DNA of 48,139 nucleotides from Pseudomonadota bacterium (GTDB lineage Bacteria; Pseudomonadota; Gammaproteobacteria; Burkholderiales; Burkholderiaceae_C). How positions within the stretch are numbered: position 1 is the stretch's first letter; each line of letters starts with the position of its first letter. The stretch lies in assembly GCA_018242005.1 (NCBI GenBank), contig JAFECU010000294.1:1-48139 (forward strand). The letters run 5' to 3'. The notes under the pieces are model-generated. The model worked only from the letters and a program-made list of their open reading frames with translations. It was not told the origin of the DNA and searched no databases. Shown one piece after another: positions 17,813 to 27,926 of this stretch. The translations under genes were made by a program, and so were the position numbers.

Positions 17813-18766
17813 TCAATCCTCGCGCGTGCCCAAAAGCCCTTTGGGGCGGAAGATGAGTATCAAAACCAATAGCAGGTAAGGCAGCATGGGAGCCACCTGC
17901 GAGATGGTGAGCTTCAAAATCGGCCAGCCCGGGCTACCCTCGCCCACCTGTACGCCGAGATGTGTCAGCGCCCCGGCGAGCGAGAAATCGAGCGCCACCG
18001 CAAAGGTCTGCACGATGCCTATGAGCAGCGAGGCGAGGAACGCCCCCGCCAGCGACCCCATGCCGCCCACCACCACCACCACGAAGATGATGGAGCCCAC
18101 CGAGGCGGCCATGGCCGGCTCGGTGATGTAGGTGTTGCCGCCAATCACCCCGGCGAGACCTGCGAGCGCGCAGCCGCCGCCAAACACCAGCATGAACACG
18201 CGCGGAACGTTGTGGCCCAGGGCCTCGACCATCTGCGGATATTTGAGCGCCGCCTGTATCACCAGGCCGATGCGCGTGCGCGTGAGCACCAGCCAAACGG
18301 CCAGCAGCATCAAGAGGGCCACGAGCATGATGAAGGAGCGCGAGCGCGGAAACTGCGTGCCGTAGAGCGTGAACAGCGGCCCCTGCAGGAGCGGCGGCAG
18401 GCCGTAGGGCACGGTGGAGCGCCCCCACACGAGCTGCACGAGTTCCAGCACCAGGTAGGACAGGCCGAAGGTGACGAGCAGCTCGGGGACATGGCCGAAC
18501 CTGTGCACGCGGCGCAGGCAGTAGCGCTCGAACGCGGCGCCCAGCACGCCCACGGCGAGCGGCGCCAGCACCAGCGCAGGCCAGAAGCCTATGCTGCTCG
18601 ACAGGCTGTAGGCAAAGTAGGCGCCCAGCATGTAGAAGCTGGTGTGGGCGAAGTTGAGCACGCCCATCATGCTGAAGATCAGCGTCAGGCCCGAACTGAG
18701 CATGAACAGCAGCAGCCCGTAGCTGACGCCGTTCAGCAGCGAGATCACGAAAAACTCAGGATTCAT
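17813..18766 (-). CDS. livH: Liv-type ABC transporter permease LivH
   Basis: This 317-residue permease starts with NGVSYGLLLFMLSSGLTLIF and has MGVLNFAHTSFYMLGAYFAY, the LivH signature, then about eight membrane helices and a short TRTRIGLVIQAALKYPQMVEALG coupling loop. It forms the transmembrane heterodimer with LivM. The frame continues upstream to 18871, but ATG 18766 directly precedes the first helix. No good Shine-Dalgarno site is visible on this strand. It follows the receptor gene after a 179-nt gap that contains a composite REP-like repeat. Confidence 0.93.
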   Translation of the reverse strand: MNPEFFVISLLNGVSYGLLLFMLSSGLTLIFSMMGVLNFAHTSFYMLGAYFAYSLSSSIGFWPALVLAPLAVGVLGAAFERYCLRRVHRFGHVPELLVTFGLSYLVLELVQLVWGRSTVPYGLPPLLQGPLFTLYGTQFPRSRSFIMLVALLMLLAVWLVLTRTRIGLVIQAALKYPQMVEALGHNVPRVFMLVFGGGCALAGLAGVIGGNTYITEPAMAASVGSIIFVVVVVGGMGSLAGAFLASLLIGIVQTFAVALDFSLAGALTHLGVQVGEGSPGWPILKLTISQVAPMLPYLLLVLILIFRPKGLLGTRED

Positions 18767-18820
18767 GCAAGGAGAGGTGGTGATCCAGGTGCGATGGCGC
18801 CCGGACGGCATGCGTGCGCC

Positions 18821-18900
18821 ATTCCCGCGCGGGCTGCAAGCCAGACGCAGCCTCAGGACAAACGCACGCACTGGATGCCCGCCTGCGCGGGCATGACGAT
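18821..18900 (+). repeat. Composite REP-like repeat, degenerate copy 3
   Basis: Two palindromes, CCATTCCCGCGCGGGCTG and GATGCCCGCCTGCGCGGGCAT, are separated by a ~30-base spacer, the same layout as at 7315-7402 and 10392-10478 but more diverged. It lies between livK and livH inside the probable operon. Confidence 0.55.
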
Positions 18901-18945
18901 GGGGACCGTTGTGTGACGACCAGGCTGGGCCTTACCCGTCACGCA

Positions 18946-20181
18946 TCACGAGGGACGCTTCATCTGGCACGAGGTCGGCGTGCTGGCGACGTAGGACTCG
19001 TAGTACTTCACGGGCACGAAGGTGTAGCCGGTGTTCTCGGAGTCCAGCGGGTACTTGCCGCCGGCCTTCTCCCAGCGCGTGATGTACAGGCCTTGCTGCA
19101 GCTGGTGGTCAGTCTTGCGCATCTCCACCTCGCCGTTGAAGCTGTTGAACTTCATGCCCTCCATGACGGCGGCCACCTTCACGGGGTCGGTGCTCTTGGC
19201 GCGCTGGAAGGCCTCGGTCAGCATGGCAAAACCGTGGTAGACCGAGCCCGTGTACATGTCGTCATTGAACTTGGCCTTGAAGCCCCGCACGATGCCGTTG
19301 ATGGGCCCCTCGTGGTTGGGGTGACCGTAGCCCACCATGTAGACCTTGCCGGCAGCCGCCGCGCCCAGCGCCGTGGGGGCGCCCGTGGCGACGGCGTAGT
19401 AGGTGTAGAACTTGACGTTGGCCAGGCCCGCATCGTTGGCGGCCTTGATGAGCAGGGCCAGGTCCGAGCCCCAGTTGCCGGTGATCACGCTGTCGGCGCC
19501 CGACTGCTTGATCTTGGCGACATAGGGCGCAAAGTCGCGCACCTGGGCCAGCGGCGCCAGGTCGTCGCCGACGATCTCCACGTCGGCCCGCTTTCTCTTG
19601 AGCATTTCCTTGGCGTACTTGCTGACCTGCTGGCCGTGCGAGTAGTTCTGGTTGATGAGGTAGACCTTTTTGACGTCCGGCAGGTCCTTCATGTAGGTCG
19701 TCAGCGCCTCCATCTTCATGGAGGTGTCGGCGTCGAGGCGGAAATGCCAGTAGCTGCACTTGCTGTTGGTCAGATCAGGATCGACGGCCGCGTAGTTCAG
19801 GTAGACGACTTCCTTGCCCTTGTTGCGCGCGTTGTGCTTGTCCAGCGCATCGATGATGGCCAGAGCCGGGCCCGAGCCGTTGCCCTGCACCACGTAGCGC
19901 ACGCCCTGGTCCATGGCCGAGCGCAGCGCGGCCGTGGTTTCCTGCGGGCTGAGCTTGTTGTCGATGGGGACGATTTCAAACTTGACGCCGGCCGCGTTGT
20001 TCTTGCTGAACTCCTCGGCCAGGTACTGCCAGCTCTTCATCTGGTTGGTGCCCAGCGCCGCCATCAGGCCCGACAACGGGTCGAGCCAGGCAATCCTGAC
20101 GGTTTCACCCTTTTGGGCAAAAGCGCCACCAGCACACGCCAGCATTGCGCCAAAAGCTACTGTTCTGATAGTACGCTGCAT
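18946..20181 (-). CDS. Liv-type ABC transporter substrate-binding protein
   Basis: This 411-residue protein has a signal peptide (residues 1-22, ending GGAFA-QK) and is the periplasmic type-1 binding protein of the importer. Landmarks are VRIAWLDPLSGLMAALGTNQ, the NGSGPALAIIDAL segment at the ligand pocket and VKKVYLINQNYSHGQQ. An AGAGGAGA site precedes the start. It is encoded first in the importer gene set, directly downstream of the acyl-CoA ligase. The context (ligase, beta-oxidation) points to an aromatic or aliphatic carboxylate as ligand instead of an amino acid; this is inference. Confidence 0.93.
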   Translation of the reverse strand: MQRTIRTVAFGAMLACAGGAFAQKGETVRIAWLDPLSGLMAALGTNQMKSWQYLAEEFSKNNAAGVKFEIVPIDNKLSPQETTAALRSAMDQGVRYVVQGNGSGPALAIIDALDKHNARNKGKEVVYLNYAAVDPDLTNSKCSYWHFRLDADTSMKMEALTTYMKDLPDVKKVYLINQNYSHGQQVSKYAKEMLKRKRADVEIVGDDLAPLAQVRDFAPYVAKIKQSGADSVITGNWGSDLALLIKAANDAGLANVKFYTYYAVATGAPTALGAAAAGKVYMVGYGHPNHEGPINGIVRGFKAKFNDDMYTGSVYHGFAMLTEAFQRAKSTDPVKVAAVMEGMKFNSFNGEVEMRKTDHQLQQGLYITRWEKAGGKYPLDSENTGYTFVPVKYYESYVASTPTSCQMKRPS

Positions 20182-20320
20182 GCCTTGTCTCCTCTTTATG
20201 AATGAACAGGCCGCAGCCTAAGCGCTGGCAACAAAAAGCTTCTTCAGGGATAGCCCGTAGCAGCTATCACCCATGTGACCGGTGCACCTGGCGCGTCCCC
20301 CGCACACCGGCCATGCGCGC

Positions 20321-21958
<1,638 letters not shown>

Positions 21959-22123
21959 GGAGGCTCCTTTGTGGCAATTGGGTGGACGGAGGTGAAACGC
22001 AGCATCCTAGCGGCGAACCGGGCGCTGTCACCCTGTATTGCATCAGGAAAAACCCAGCGCCCGAGCCCGGGCCGCATGGCCTTTGTCGACTACGGGACAT
22101 CGGCCAGCAAGGACAATTCGGGC

Positions 22124-23608
22124 ATGAGCTCCACCACGGCATACGCCCGTCAGGCACAGACCCCTGCCCCGCCCCTGCTGGCCGGCTGGCACAACGGCTT
22201 TGCCGCGCTGGGCCCGGCCTTTTATACCGAACTCGCCCCCACCCCCCTGCCCGACGCCCATTGGGTGGGCGTGAGCAACGATGTGGCAGCCCTGCTGGGC
22301 CTGCCGCCCGGCTGGCAGCAGCAGGATGACGCCCTGCAGTCCTTCACCGGCAACGCCCTGCCCGCCGGCAGCCGGCCGCTGGCCAGCGTGTACAGCGGCC
22401 ACCAGTTCGGCGTCTGGGCCGGACAGCTGGGCGACGGGCGCGCCATCCTGCTGGGCGAGACGGATACGGGCCAGGAGGTGCAGCTCAAGGGCTGTGGGCG
22501 CACGCCCTACTCGCGCATGGGCGACGGCCGCGCCGTGCTGCGCTCGTCGATCCGCGAATTTCTGTGCAGCGAGGCCATGGCGGCCCTGGGCATACCCACG
22601 ACGCGCGCGCTGTGCATCACGGGCTCACCCCAGCCCGTGCAGCGCGAGGAGCTGGAGACCGCCGCCGTGGTCACGCGCGTGGCACCGAGCTTCATCCGTT
22701 TTGGCCATTTCGAGCACTTCGCCGCGCGCGGCCAGCACGCCGAGCTGCGCCAGCTGGCCGACTACGTGATCGAGCGCTACTACGCCGAGTGCCGCGCCGA
22801 CGCCAACCCCTATGCCGCGCTGCTGCGCGCCGTGAGCGAGCGCACCGCGCGCCTCATGGCCCAGTGGCAGGCCGTGGGCTTCTGCCATGGCGTGATGAAC
22901 ACCGACAACATGAGCATCCTGGGCCTGACGATCGACTACGGGCCGTTCCAGTTCCTCGACGGCTTCGACCCTGGCCACATCTGCAACCACAGCGACACGC
23001 AGGGCCGCTACGCCTTCGACCGCCAACCTGGCGTGGCCTACTGGAACCTGCTGTGCCTGGCGCGCGCGCTGCTGCCGCTGATAGCGGATGTGGGGCAGGC
23101 CCAGGCGGCGCTGGACAGCTTTGAGCCCGTGTTCATAGACGCCTTCATGCAGCGCCTGCGCGCCAAGCTGGGCCTGCGCGAAGCGCGCCCGGGCGACGAG
23201 GCGCTGGTGGACGGCCTGCAGCGCCTGCTGTCTGCGGGCGGGGTGGACTACCCCATCTTCTGGCGCAGGCTGTCGCATGCCGTGGCCGCCAACCAGTTCG
23301 CGCCGGTGCGCGACCTGTTTGCCGACCGCCCGGGATTCGACGCCTGGTTACTACAGTATCAGGAGCTACTAGCGCTTGATGGACAAGCGCTGGCGGCCGA
23401 TCTGATGCTTAAAACAAACCCCTGCTACGTGCTGCGCAACCACCTCGGCGAAGAGGCCATACGCGCAGCGAAACTTGGTGACTTTTCCAAGATCCAAACC
23501 CTGCAGGATCTGCTGGCGCATCCGTTTGACGAGCGTCCAGGCTGCGAGGCCTATGCGGACTTCCCGCCCGACTGGGCCTCCCACATCTCCATCAGCTGTT
23601 CCTCATGA
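22124..23608 (+). CDS. selO: Protein adenylyltransferase SelO (YdiU)
   Basis: This 494-residue pseudokinase-fold enzyme transfers AMP from ATP to protein hydroxyls. It has [20 protein letters not shown], the metal/catalytic set Asp261-Asn262 in NTDNM and Asp271 in DYGPF (same spacing as reported for SelO), and the C-terminal PFDEQPG-like segment. The last three residues are Cys-Ser-Ser, where eukaryotic SelO has Sec-Ser-Ser. An AAGGA site lies ~10 nt before ATG 22124; the far longer open frame upstream is not coding. The stop overlaps the msrB start (ATGA). A repeat element is embedded in frame near the 3' end (23361-23415). Confidence 0.95.
   Translation: MSSTTAYARQAQTPAPPLLAGWHNGFAALGPAFYTELAPTPLPDAHWVGVSNDVAALLGLPPGWQQQDDALQSFTGNALPAGSRPLASVYSGHQFGVWAGQLGDGRAILLGETDTGQEVQLKGCGRTPYSRMGDGRAVLRSSIREFLCSEAMAALGIPTTRALCITGSPQPVQREELETAAVVTRVAPSFIRFGHFEHFAARGQHAELRQLADYVIERYYAECRADANPYAALLRAVSERTARLMAQWQAVGFCHGVMNTDNMSILGLTIDYGPFQFLDGFDPGHICNHSDTQGRYAFDRQPGVAYWNLLCLARALLPLIADVGQAQAALDSFEPVFIDAFMQRLRAKLGLREARPGDEALVDGLQRLLSAGGVDYPIFWRRLSHAVAANQFAPVRDLFADRPGFDAWLLQYQELLALDGQALAADLMLKTNPCYVLRNHLGEEAIRAAKLGDFSKIQTLQDLLAHPFDERPGCEAYADFPPDWASHISISCSS
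23361..23415 (+). repeat. Short interspersed repeat embedded in frame within selO
   Basis: AGGAGCTACTAGCGCTTGAT … GACAAGCGCTGGCGGCC … CTGATGCTTAAAA aligns with the intergenic copy at 39482-39531 (ATAGCTGCCGCCGCTTAACC … AGAGCGCTACAGCC … TTGACTTAAA). The arms AGCGCTTG (23371-23378) and CAAGCGCT (23384-23391) are a perfect palindrome. Here it is translated without interruption as part of SelO ([18 protein letters not shown]). Confidence 0.6.
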
Positions 23609-24018
23609 TCTATTCCATCCAGAAGACCGACGCCGAGTGGCAGGCGCTGCTCAAGGACAAGGGTGCAGAACCTGGTGCCTTCCAGGTCACGCGCCACGCC
23701 GCGACCGAGCGTCCATTCACCGGAAAATTCGAGGGCCACTGGGCCGACGGCAGCTACCACTGCATGTGCTGCGGCGCCAAGTTGTTCGACTCGGACACCA
23801 AGTTTGACGCGGGCTGCGGCTGGCCCAGCTTCTGGCGTGCCGTACCCGGCGCGATTGCGGAGATCGAAGACCGCAGCCATGGCATGCTGCGCACCGAAAC
23901 CGTTTGTGCACAATGCGGGGCCCACCTGGGCCATGTCTTTCCAGACGGACCGGCCCCCACGGGCCTGCGCTACTGCATGAACTCGGCCTCGCTCGCCTTT
24001 GAACCCCCGGCGCCATGA
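23605..24018 (+). CDS. msrB: Peptide-methionine (R)-S-oxide reductase MsrB
   Basis: This 137-residue enzyme reduces methionine-R-sulfoxide in proteins. Both zinc-binding CxxC pairs are present (Cys53/Cys56 and Cys101/Cys104), together with [10 protein letters not shown] and the catalytic Cys124 in [11 protein letters not shown] resolving cysteine is likely in the GCGWPSF segment. Its ATG overlaps the selO stop by four bases and its end overlaps the yciB start, so translation is probably coupled. The pairing with SelO fits a role in oxidative-stress defence. Confidence 0.96.
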   Translation: MIYSIQKTDAEWQALLKDKGAEPGAFQVTRHAATERPFTGKFEGHWADGSYHCMCCGAKLFDSDTKFDAGCGWPSFWRAVPGAIAEIEDRSHGMLRTETVCAQCGAHLGHVFPDGPAPTGLRYCMNSASLAFEPPAP

Positions 24019-24572
24019 AACTGCTGCTCGACTTCTTTCCCATCATCCTGTTCTTCGCCGCCTTCAAGGCCTGGGGCATCTACGTGGCCACCGGCGTGGC
24101 CATCGTCGCCACCATTGCGCAGATCGCCTACATCCACTTCAAGCACGGCAAGGCCGAACCCATGCAGTGGCTCAGCCTGGGCGTGATCGTGGTGTTCGGC
24201 GGCGCCACGCTGCTGGCGCACAGCGAGACCTTCATCAAGTGGAAACCCACGGTGCTGTACTGGCTCATGGGCGGAACGCTGCTCATAGGCCAGCTGGTGT
24301 TTCGCAAGAACTTCATTCAGTCGCTCATGGGCGCCCAGGTCGAGTTGCCCGCGCCCGTCTGGCGCAAGCTGAACTGGGCCTGGACGGGGTTCTTTGCCGC
24401 CATGGGGGTGCTCAACCTCTGGGTGGCGTACAACTTCGACACCGACACCTGGGTCAACTTCAAGCTGTTTGGCGGCCTGGGCCTGATGTTTGCCTTCGTC
24501 ATTGCCCAGGCCCTGTACCTGAGTCGCCACATGAAGGAAGGCGACGCCACCCCGAAAGACGCACAACCATGA
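24015..24572 (+). CDS. yciB: Inner membrane-spanning protein YciB (septation protein A)
   Basis: This 185-residue membrane protein begins [20 protein letters not shown], the standard YciB/IspZ opening, and has five predicted helices with [19 protein letters not shown] and the [14 protein letters not shown] segment. In other bacteria YciB affects cell envelope maintenance and septation. It overlaps msrB and bolA by ATGA junctions on both sides, so it is a middle gene of one operon. Confidence 0.95.
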   Translation: MKLLLDFFPIILFFAAFKAWGIYVATGVAIVATIAQIAYIHFKHGKAEPMQWLSLGVIVVFGGATLLAHSETFIKWKPTVLYWLMGGTLLIGQLVFRKNFIQSLMGAQVELPAPVWRKLNWAWTGFFAAMGVLNLWVAYNFDTDTWVNFKLFGGLGLMFAFVIAQALYLSRHMKEGDATPKDAQP

Positions 24573-24844
24573 GCACCCCCACCGTCTCCGTCACAGCCGA
24601 AGCCATGGCCGAACGCCTGCGCGAGCGCCTGCAACCCACCGAGCTCGAAGTGCTGGACGAAAGCTGGCAGCACGAGGGCCACGCCGGCGCCAATGGCACG
24701 GGTTTTGGTACCCATTTCCGCGTGCGCATCGCGTCACCGATGTTTACCGGCCAGCGCAAGGTGGCGCAGCACCGGCTTGTGTATGATGCGCTGCAGATTT
24801 TTATTGACCATGGCGCACATGCCATCGCCATTGAAACTCTCTGA
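24569..24844 (+). CDS. BolA family protein
   Basis: This 91-residue protein has the BolA fold pattern: [21 protein letters not shown], then a central HxGHAG-type segment ([20 protein letters not shown]) and [19 protein letters not shown] near the C-terminus. BolA proteins act with monothiol glutaredoxins in iron-sulfur handling or as morphology regulators. The frame is open far upstream, but ATG 24569 overlaps the yciB stop and begins at the usual family N-terminus. Confidence 0.93.
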   Translation: MSTPTVSVTAEAMAERLRERLQPTELEVLDESWQHEGHAGANGTGFGTHFRVRIASPMFTGQRKVAQHRLVYDALQIFIDHGAHAIAIETL

Positions 24845-24910
24845 CAACGCCCTACTCCAAGGGCTTGTGGGTTCATTTCCCACAAACTTATTTCTACCCG
24901 TGGATTCCCA

Positions 24911-25696
24911 ATGAAGAAACAGCTCTTGTCCGGCCTCGTGGCCGCCGCCATGCTGGGCACGATGGCCTTGCCCGTTGCCGCGCAGAACATCGCCATCGTC
25001 AATGGCAAGGCCGTTCCCAAGGAACGCGCCGAGGCCCTGAAGCAACAAGTGGAGCGCTCGGGCCGCCCCGTGACCCCTGAGATGGAAAACCAGATCAAGG
25101 AAGAAGTGGTCGCCCGCGAGATCTTCATGCAGGAGGCGCAAAAGCGCGGACTGGAAGCAACAGTCGATTACAAGTCCCAGATGGAGCTGGCACGCCAGAC
25201 CATTCTGATCCGCGAACTGTTCGTTGACTTCCAGAAGAACAACCCCGTCACCGACGCCGAGATCCAAGCCGAATACGACAAGTTCGTGGCCGCCAATTCC
25301 GGCAAGGAATACAAGGCCAGCCATATCCTGGTGGCCAAGGAAGACGAGGCCAAGTCCATCATCGCCGCCATCAAGAAGGGCGCTAAGTTCGAGGACATCG
25401 CCAAGAAGCAGTCCAAGGACCCCGGATCCGGCGCCCGCGGCGGTGACCTTGATTGGGCCAACCCGAGCAGCTACGTGCCCGAGTTCACCGAAGCGCTGAT
25501 CAAGCTCGAAAAGGGCAAGATGACGCAAACCCCCGTGAAGAGCCAGTTCGGCTGGCACATCATCCGCCTGGACGACGTGCGCGACGCCCAGCTGCCCAAG
25601 CTCGATGAGGTCAAGCCCCAGATTGCCCAGCAGCTTCAGCAGCAAAAGCTGGCCAAGTTCCAGGAAGACCTGCGCAGCAAGGCCAAGGTGGAGTGA
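24911..25696 (+). CDS. Periplasmic parvulin-type peptidyl-prolyl isomerase
   Basis: This 261-residue protein has a signal peptide (residues 1-24, ending PVAA-QN), an N-terminal helical chaperone segment with AIVNGKAVPKERAEAL, and a PpiC/parvulin domain at about residues 135-230 (YKASHILVAKEDEAKSII, GGDLDWANPSSYVPEF, FGWHIIRLDD). It catalyses proline isomerisation and assists folding of exported proteins. It lies 66 nt after bolA on the same strand and is closed by a strong terminator, so it is probably the last gene of the selO operon, possibly with its own promoter. Confidence 0.93.
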   Translation: MKKQLLSGLVAAAMLGTMALPVAAQNIAIVNGKAVPKERAEALKQQVERSGRPVTPEMENQIKEEVVAREIFMQEAQKRGLEATVDYKSQMELARQTILIRELFVDFQKNNPVTDAEIQAEYDKFVAANSGKEYKASHILVAKEDEAKSIIAAIKKGAKFEDIAKKQSKDPGSGARGGDLDWANPSSYVPEFTEALIKLEKGKMTQTPVKSQFGWHIIRLDDVRDAQLPKLDEVKPQIAQQLQQQKLAKFQEDLRSKAKVE

Positions 25697-25736
25697 TCGC
25701 CGGGCGGTCACGCCCCACCGCGCCCAGCACAACACA

Positions 25737-25759
25737 ACGCGGCCCCTGGCCGCGTTTTT
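25737..25759. terminator. Bidirectional intrinsic terminator
   Basis: ACGCGGCC (25737-25744) pairs perfectly with GGCCGCGT (25748-25755) around a three-base loop, followed by TTTTT on the plus strand. It sits between the convergent parvulin and DUF1624 genes and overlaps the stop codon of the latter, so it may serve both. Confidence 0.85.
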
Positions 25760-26562
25760 CATGGCCTTGTGAGCCAGCCAAAGAGCATCAAGGCCCCGAT
25801 CATGAACGGCTGGTGCAGCATGTAGTAGGCAAGGCTGTAGCGCCCCAGGGCCGCCAGCGGCGCCAGGGTGCGCGGCGACGGCCTGCCCATCCAGTGCCCA
25901 TGGCGCGCCATCAGCCACTGCCCGCCGGCCAGGCCCCACCACATCACGCCCAGCCAGGGCAGTAGCGGCACATAGTCCTCGGTAAACGGCTTTTGCGACA
26001 CCCAGCCCAGCCAGTTCAGGGCGCGGCCATTGAAGAGCCCGGCATATGCGGCCAGTGGCCCCAGCAATAGCCGGGAGGCCAGCCAGGGCGAGGCCAGGGC
26101 AAGCAGGCCCGCGGGCCACAGCCAGCGCCCCCAACCGGCGCTGAGGCGCGCCACGAGCAGCATCAGCGCCATGCCATGCAGCACACCAAAGTAGATGAAG
26201 CTGCGCGGGAACATGAAATACGAACCCGCCGTGACCAGCAGCGCGCAGACGACGATCTGGCCCCATCGGCGGAAAAACCGATCCCAGCCCAGACCGCGCT
26301 GCCAGGCCACTGCCTGTCCCAGGCCGGCGCACAGAAGAAACAAGCTCACGATCAGCGTGCGCTGCAGCGTCCAAAACGGATCGACGAGAAAGTCCTGCGG
26401 CCAGTAACCAAAATGGCTGAGGTCGAAGCAGAAATGGAAAGCCGTCATCCACAGCATGGCCAGGCCGCGCAATACGTCCACCTTGTCATAGCGCACAGCG
26501 GCTATAGGACTGGCAGCCCTCAACTTTTGCCCCCCTTGTCCCCGATAGATGACAAACAACAC
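25759..26562 (-). CDS. DUF1624/heparan-alpha-glucosaminide N-acetyltransferase-like membrane protein
   Basis: This 267-residue membrane protein begins with RYDKVDVLRGLAMLWMTAFHFCFDL (residues ~24-48), the DUF1624/acyltransferase-3-like signature in which the arginine and histidine are conserved. It has about seven predicted helices and ends with LGRYSLAYYMLHQPFMIG. Members are thought to transfer acyl groups across the inner membrane, but the bacterial substrate is not known. An internal start closer to residue 24 is possible. The gene is monocistronic between a terminator and an unassigned region. Confidence 0.88.
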   Translation of the reverse strand: MLFVIYRGQGGQKLRAASPIAAVRYDKVDVLRGLAMLWMTAFHFCFDLSHFGYWPQDFLVDPFWTLQRTLIVSLFLLCAGLGQAVAWQRGLGWDRFFRRWGQIVVCALLVTAGSYFMFPRSFIYFGVLHGMALMLLVARLSAGWGRWLWPAGLLALASPWLASRLLLGPLAAYAGLFNGRALNWLGWVSQKPFTEDYVPLLPWLGVMWWGLAGGQWLMARHGHWMGRPSPRTLAPLAALGRYSLAYYMLHQPFMIGALMLFGWLTRP

Positions 26563-26586
26563 TCAACAATCAAGCCGTGAAGGCGG

Positions 26587-27213
26587 TCACGCCATCGGAG
26601 CAGCCCAAGCGGTTGCACCCCTGAGCCCTGGCCGCAAACGGGGCGGCGTCGGCGCGGCGCGGCAATCCGATGGGCGCCTCCTGCGGCAGCCACGGCTGTG
26701 CAGCGCCACTGGGGACGGCAATCCATACGCTGGGGCCGGTGAACGGTCGCGCGCAAGTGCTTCAGCAGGGGTGCCCTCATTTTCACCGGGGTATTGGCCA
26801 TCCCACGGATGTCGATGATGTTTTTGAAGTCGTGCCCGTGAGCGCGCCACGAGGTTCATGATCATGTAGGCCGCTGCGGCGCAGGCACGGGACACCGCGA
26901 ACAACACATGATCCACAACCAAGCTAGTGGCGCTCGCCTGGGACAAACCATGCACGTGTCCGGCTTGCGTCAGGCCAGCTGCCACGACCGACTGCATCGC
27001 CGCCATGCAACACAGCGTCAGCGGCGATGTCACGGCCGTCACGATCAGGCGCATGTGTTGGTGGCTATCGGTGTCGGGCGATCCCACTTCTTTTCGGGCG
27101 GGCAGGTGGGTTTTTGCAGTGGGCGTCGGAGAGAGTGGAGTGGTTCCTGCGCTGGCTTGCTCCCCGATCAGGGGGCGGCAGGTAATGTTGCCCCCTGTAC
27201 TTCCCTGTTGCAT
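26587..27213 (-). CDS. Uncertain open frame, possibly degenerate gene
   Basis: This 208-codon frame is the largest in the 719-base gap between the DUF1624 gene and tRNA-Pro. I recognise no family. A plausible start at 27054 gives a hydrophobic stretch (MRLIVTAVTSPLTLCCMAAM) with further weakly hydrophobic residues, then a basic and proline-rich tail. Codon use deteriorates towards the 3' part, and a different minus-strand frame has better composition between 26600 and 26720, which would fit a frameshifted remnant. It may equally be non-coding. Confidence 0.25.
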   Translation of the reverse strand: MQQGSTGGNITCRPLIGEQASAGTTPLSPTPTAKTHLPARKEVGSPDTDSHQHMRLIVTAVTSPLTLCCMAAMQSVVAAGLTQAGHVHGLSQASATSLVVDHVLFAVSRACAAAAYMIMNLVARSRARLQKHHRHPWDGQYPGENEGTPAEALARDRSPAPAYGLPSPVALHSRGCRRRRPSDCRAAPTPPRLRPGLRGATAWAAPMA

Positions 27214-27232
27214 AAATCCTTGATTTCCCCGT

Positions 27233-27271
27233 AAAAAAAGCCCCCGAAGGGGTCATCCTTGGGGGGCTTTT
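27233..27271 (-). terminator. Intrinsic terminator downstream of tRNA-Pro
   Basis: Read on the minus strand, AAGCCCCCC pairs with GGGGGCTT followed by a run of Ts; an inner CAAGGAT…CCTTC segment extends the stem. It lies 10 nt beyond the tRNA 3' end and ends that transcript. The T-run on the plus strand is shorter. Confidence 0.85.
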
Positions 27272-27281
27272 CATCGATGAA

Positions 27282-27358
27282 TGGTCGGAGCGGCGGGATT
27301 CGAACTCGCGACCCTCTGCTCCCAAAGCAGATGCGCTACCAGGCTGCGCTACGCTCCG
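27282..27358 (-). tRNA. tRNA-Pro (anticodon TGG)
   Basis: The 77-base cloverleaf has acceptor arms CGGAGCG/CGCTCCG, a D-arm of GCGCAGCCTGGTAGCGC, anticodon stem-loop CTGCTTTGGGAGCAG with TGG at positions 34-36, T-arm GAGTTCGAATC and an encoded CCA end (27282-27284). It begins with C as bacterial tRNA-Pro does. Confidence 0.97.
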
Positions 27359-27422
27359 ACAGCTAGCATTCTAACCCGTCAATTTGCACCGCCCGGACCG
27401 ATGGCCCGATTATTTGCGAGGC

Positions 27423-27683
27423 TCAACGGCTGCCCGAGGGCGTGCCCGGTCCAGGGCCACGGCCGGCCAGGTGGCGGAAGGTGATGCGGCCCTTGGTCAG
27501 GTCATAGGGCGACATCTCCAGCGAAACCTTGTCTCCGGCGAGAATGCGGATATGGTGCTTGCGCATCTTTCCGCCGGTATACGCGATGAGTTGGTGCCCA
27601 TTGTCCAGGGTCACACGAAAACGCGAGTCCGGCAGGACCTCGGTGACGCTACCCTGCATCTCGATGAGTTCTTCTTTGGCCAT
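27423..27683 (-). CDS. infA: Translation initiation factor IF-1
   Basis: This 86-residue protein is IF-1: [20 protein letters not shown], then the S1/OB-fold core with [20 protein letters not shown] and [14 protein letters not shown]. It binds the ribosomal A site during initiation. The C-terminal tail ([13 protein letters not shown]) is longer than in the 72-residue E. coli protein, as in the second, stand-alone IF-1 copies of betaproteobacteria. It is not inside a ribosomal protein operon here, so a second infA copy elsewhere is expected. Confidence 0.95.
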   Translation of the reverse strand: MAKEELIEMQGSVTEVLPDSRFRVTLDNGHQLIAYTGGKMRKHHIRILAGDKVSLEMSPYDLTKGRITFRHLAGRGPGPGTPSGSR

Positions 27684-27926
27684 GTGTGGTCGTCTCTACA
27701 TAACAAATGTCTGTGGCGCTCTGCCTGCAACAGCCGGGCGTTCAACACCAAGGGCCGCCGCGGCCCCTTGCGGGCGTGACGCATAGGGCGGGGAAGGCGG
27801 TCACTGCTCCGTTGGAGCACAAGACCGACAGGCCGGAAAAAAAGACGGCTCCACTAGGCATGACGCTGCGCACGAAGCCAGCGATTGTACTTCGAGTACG
27901 GGACATCTATACGCGATGGATATGCA

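Noticed and set aside
27887-27899. Small palindrome GTACTTCGAGTAC after the HPP/CBS gene as a terminator
   Set aside because: The stem is only five base pairs and no T-run follows on the minus strand.
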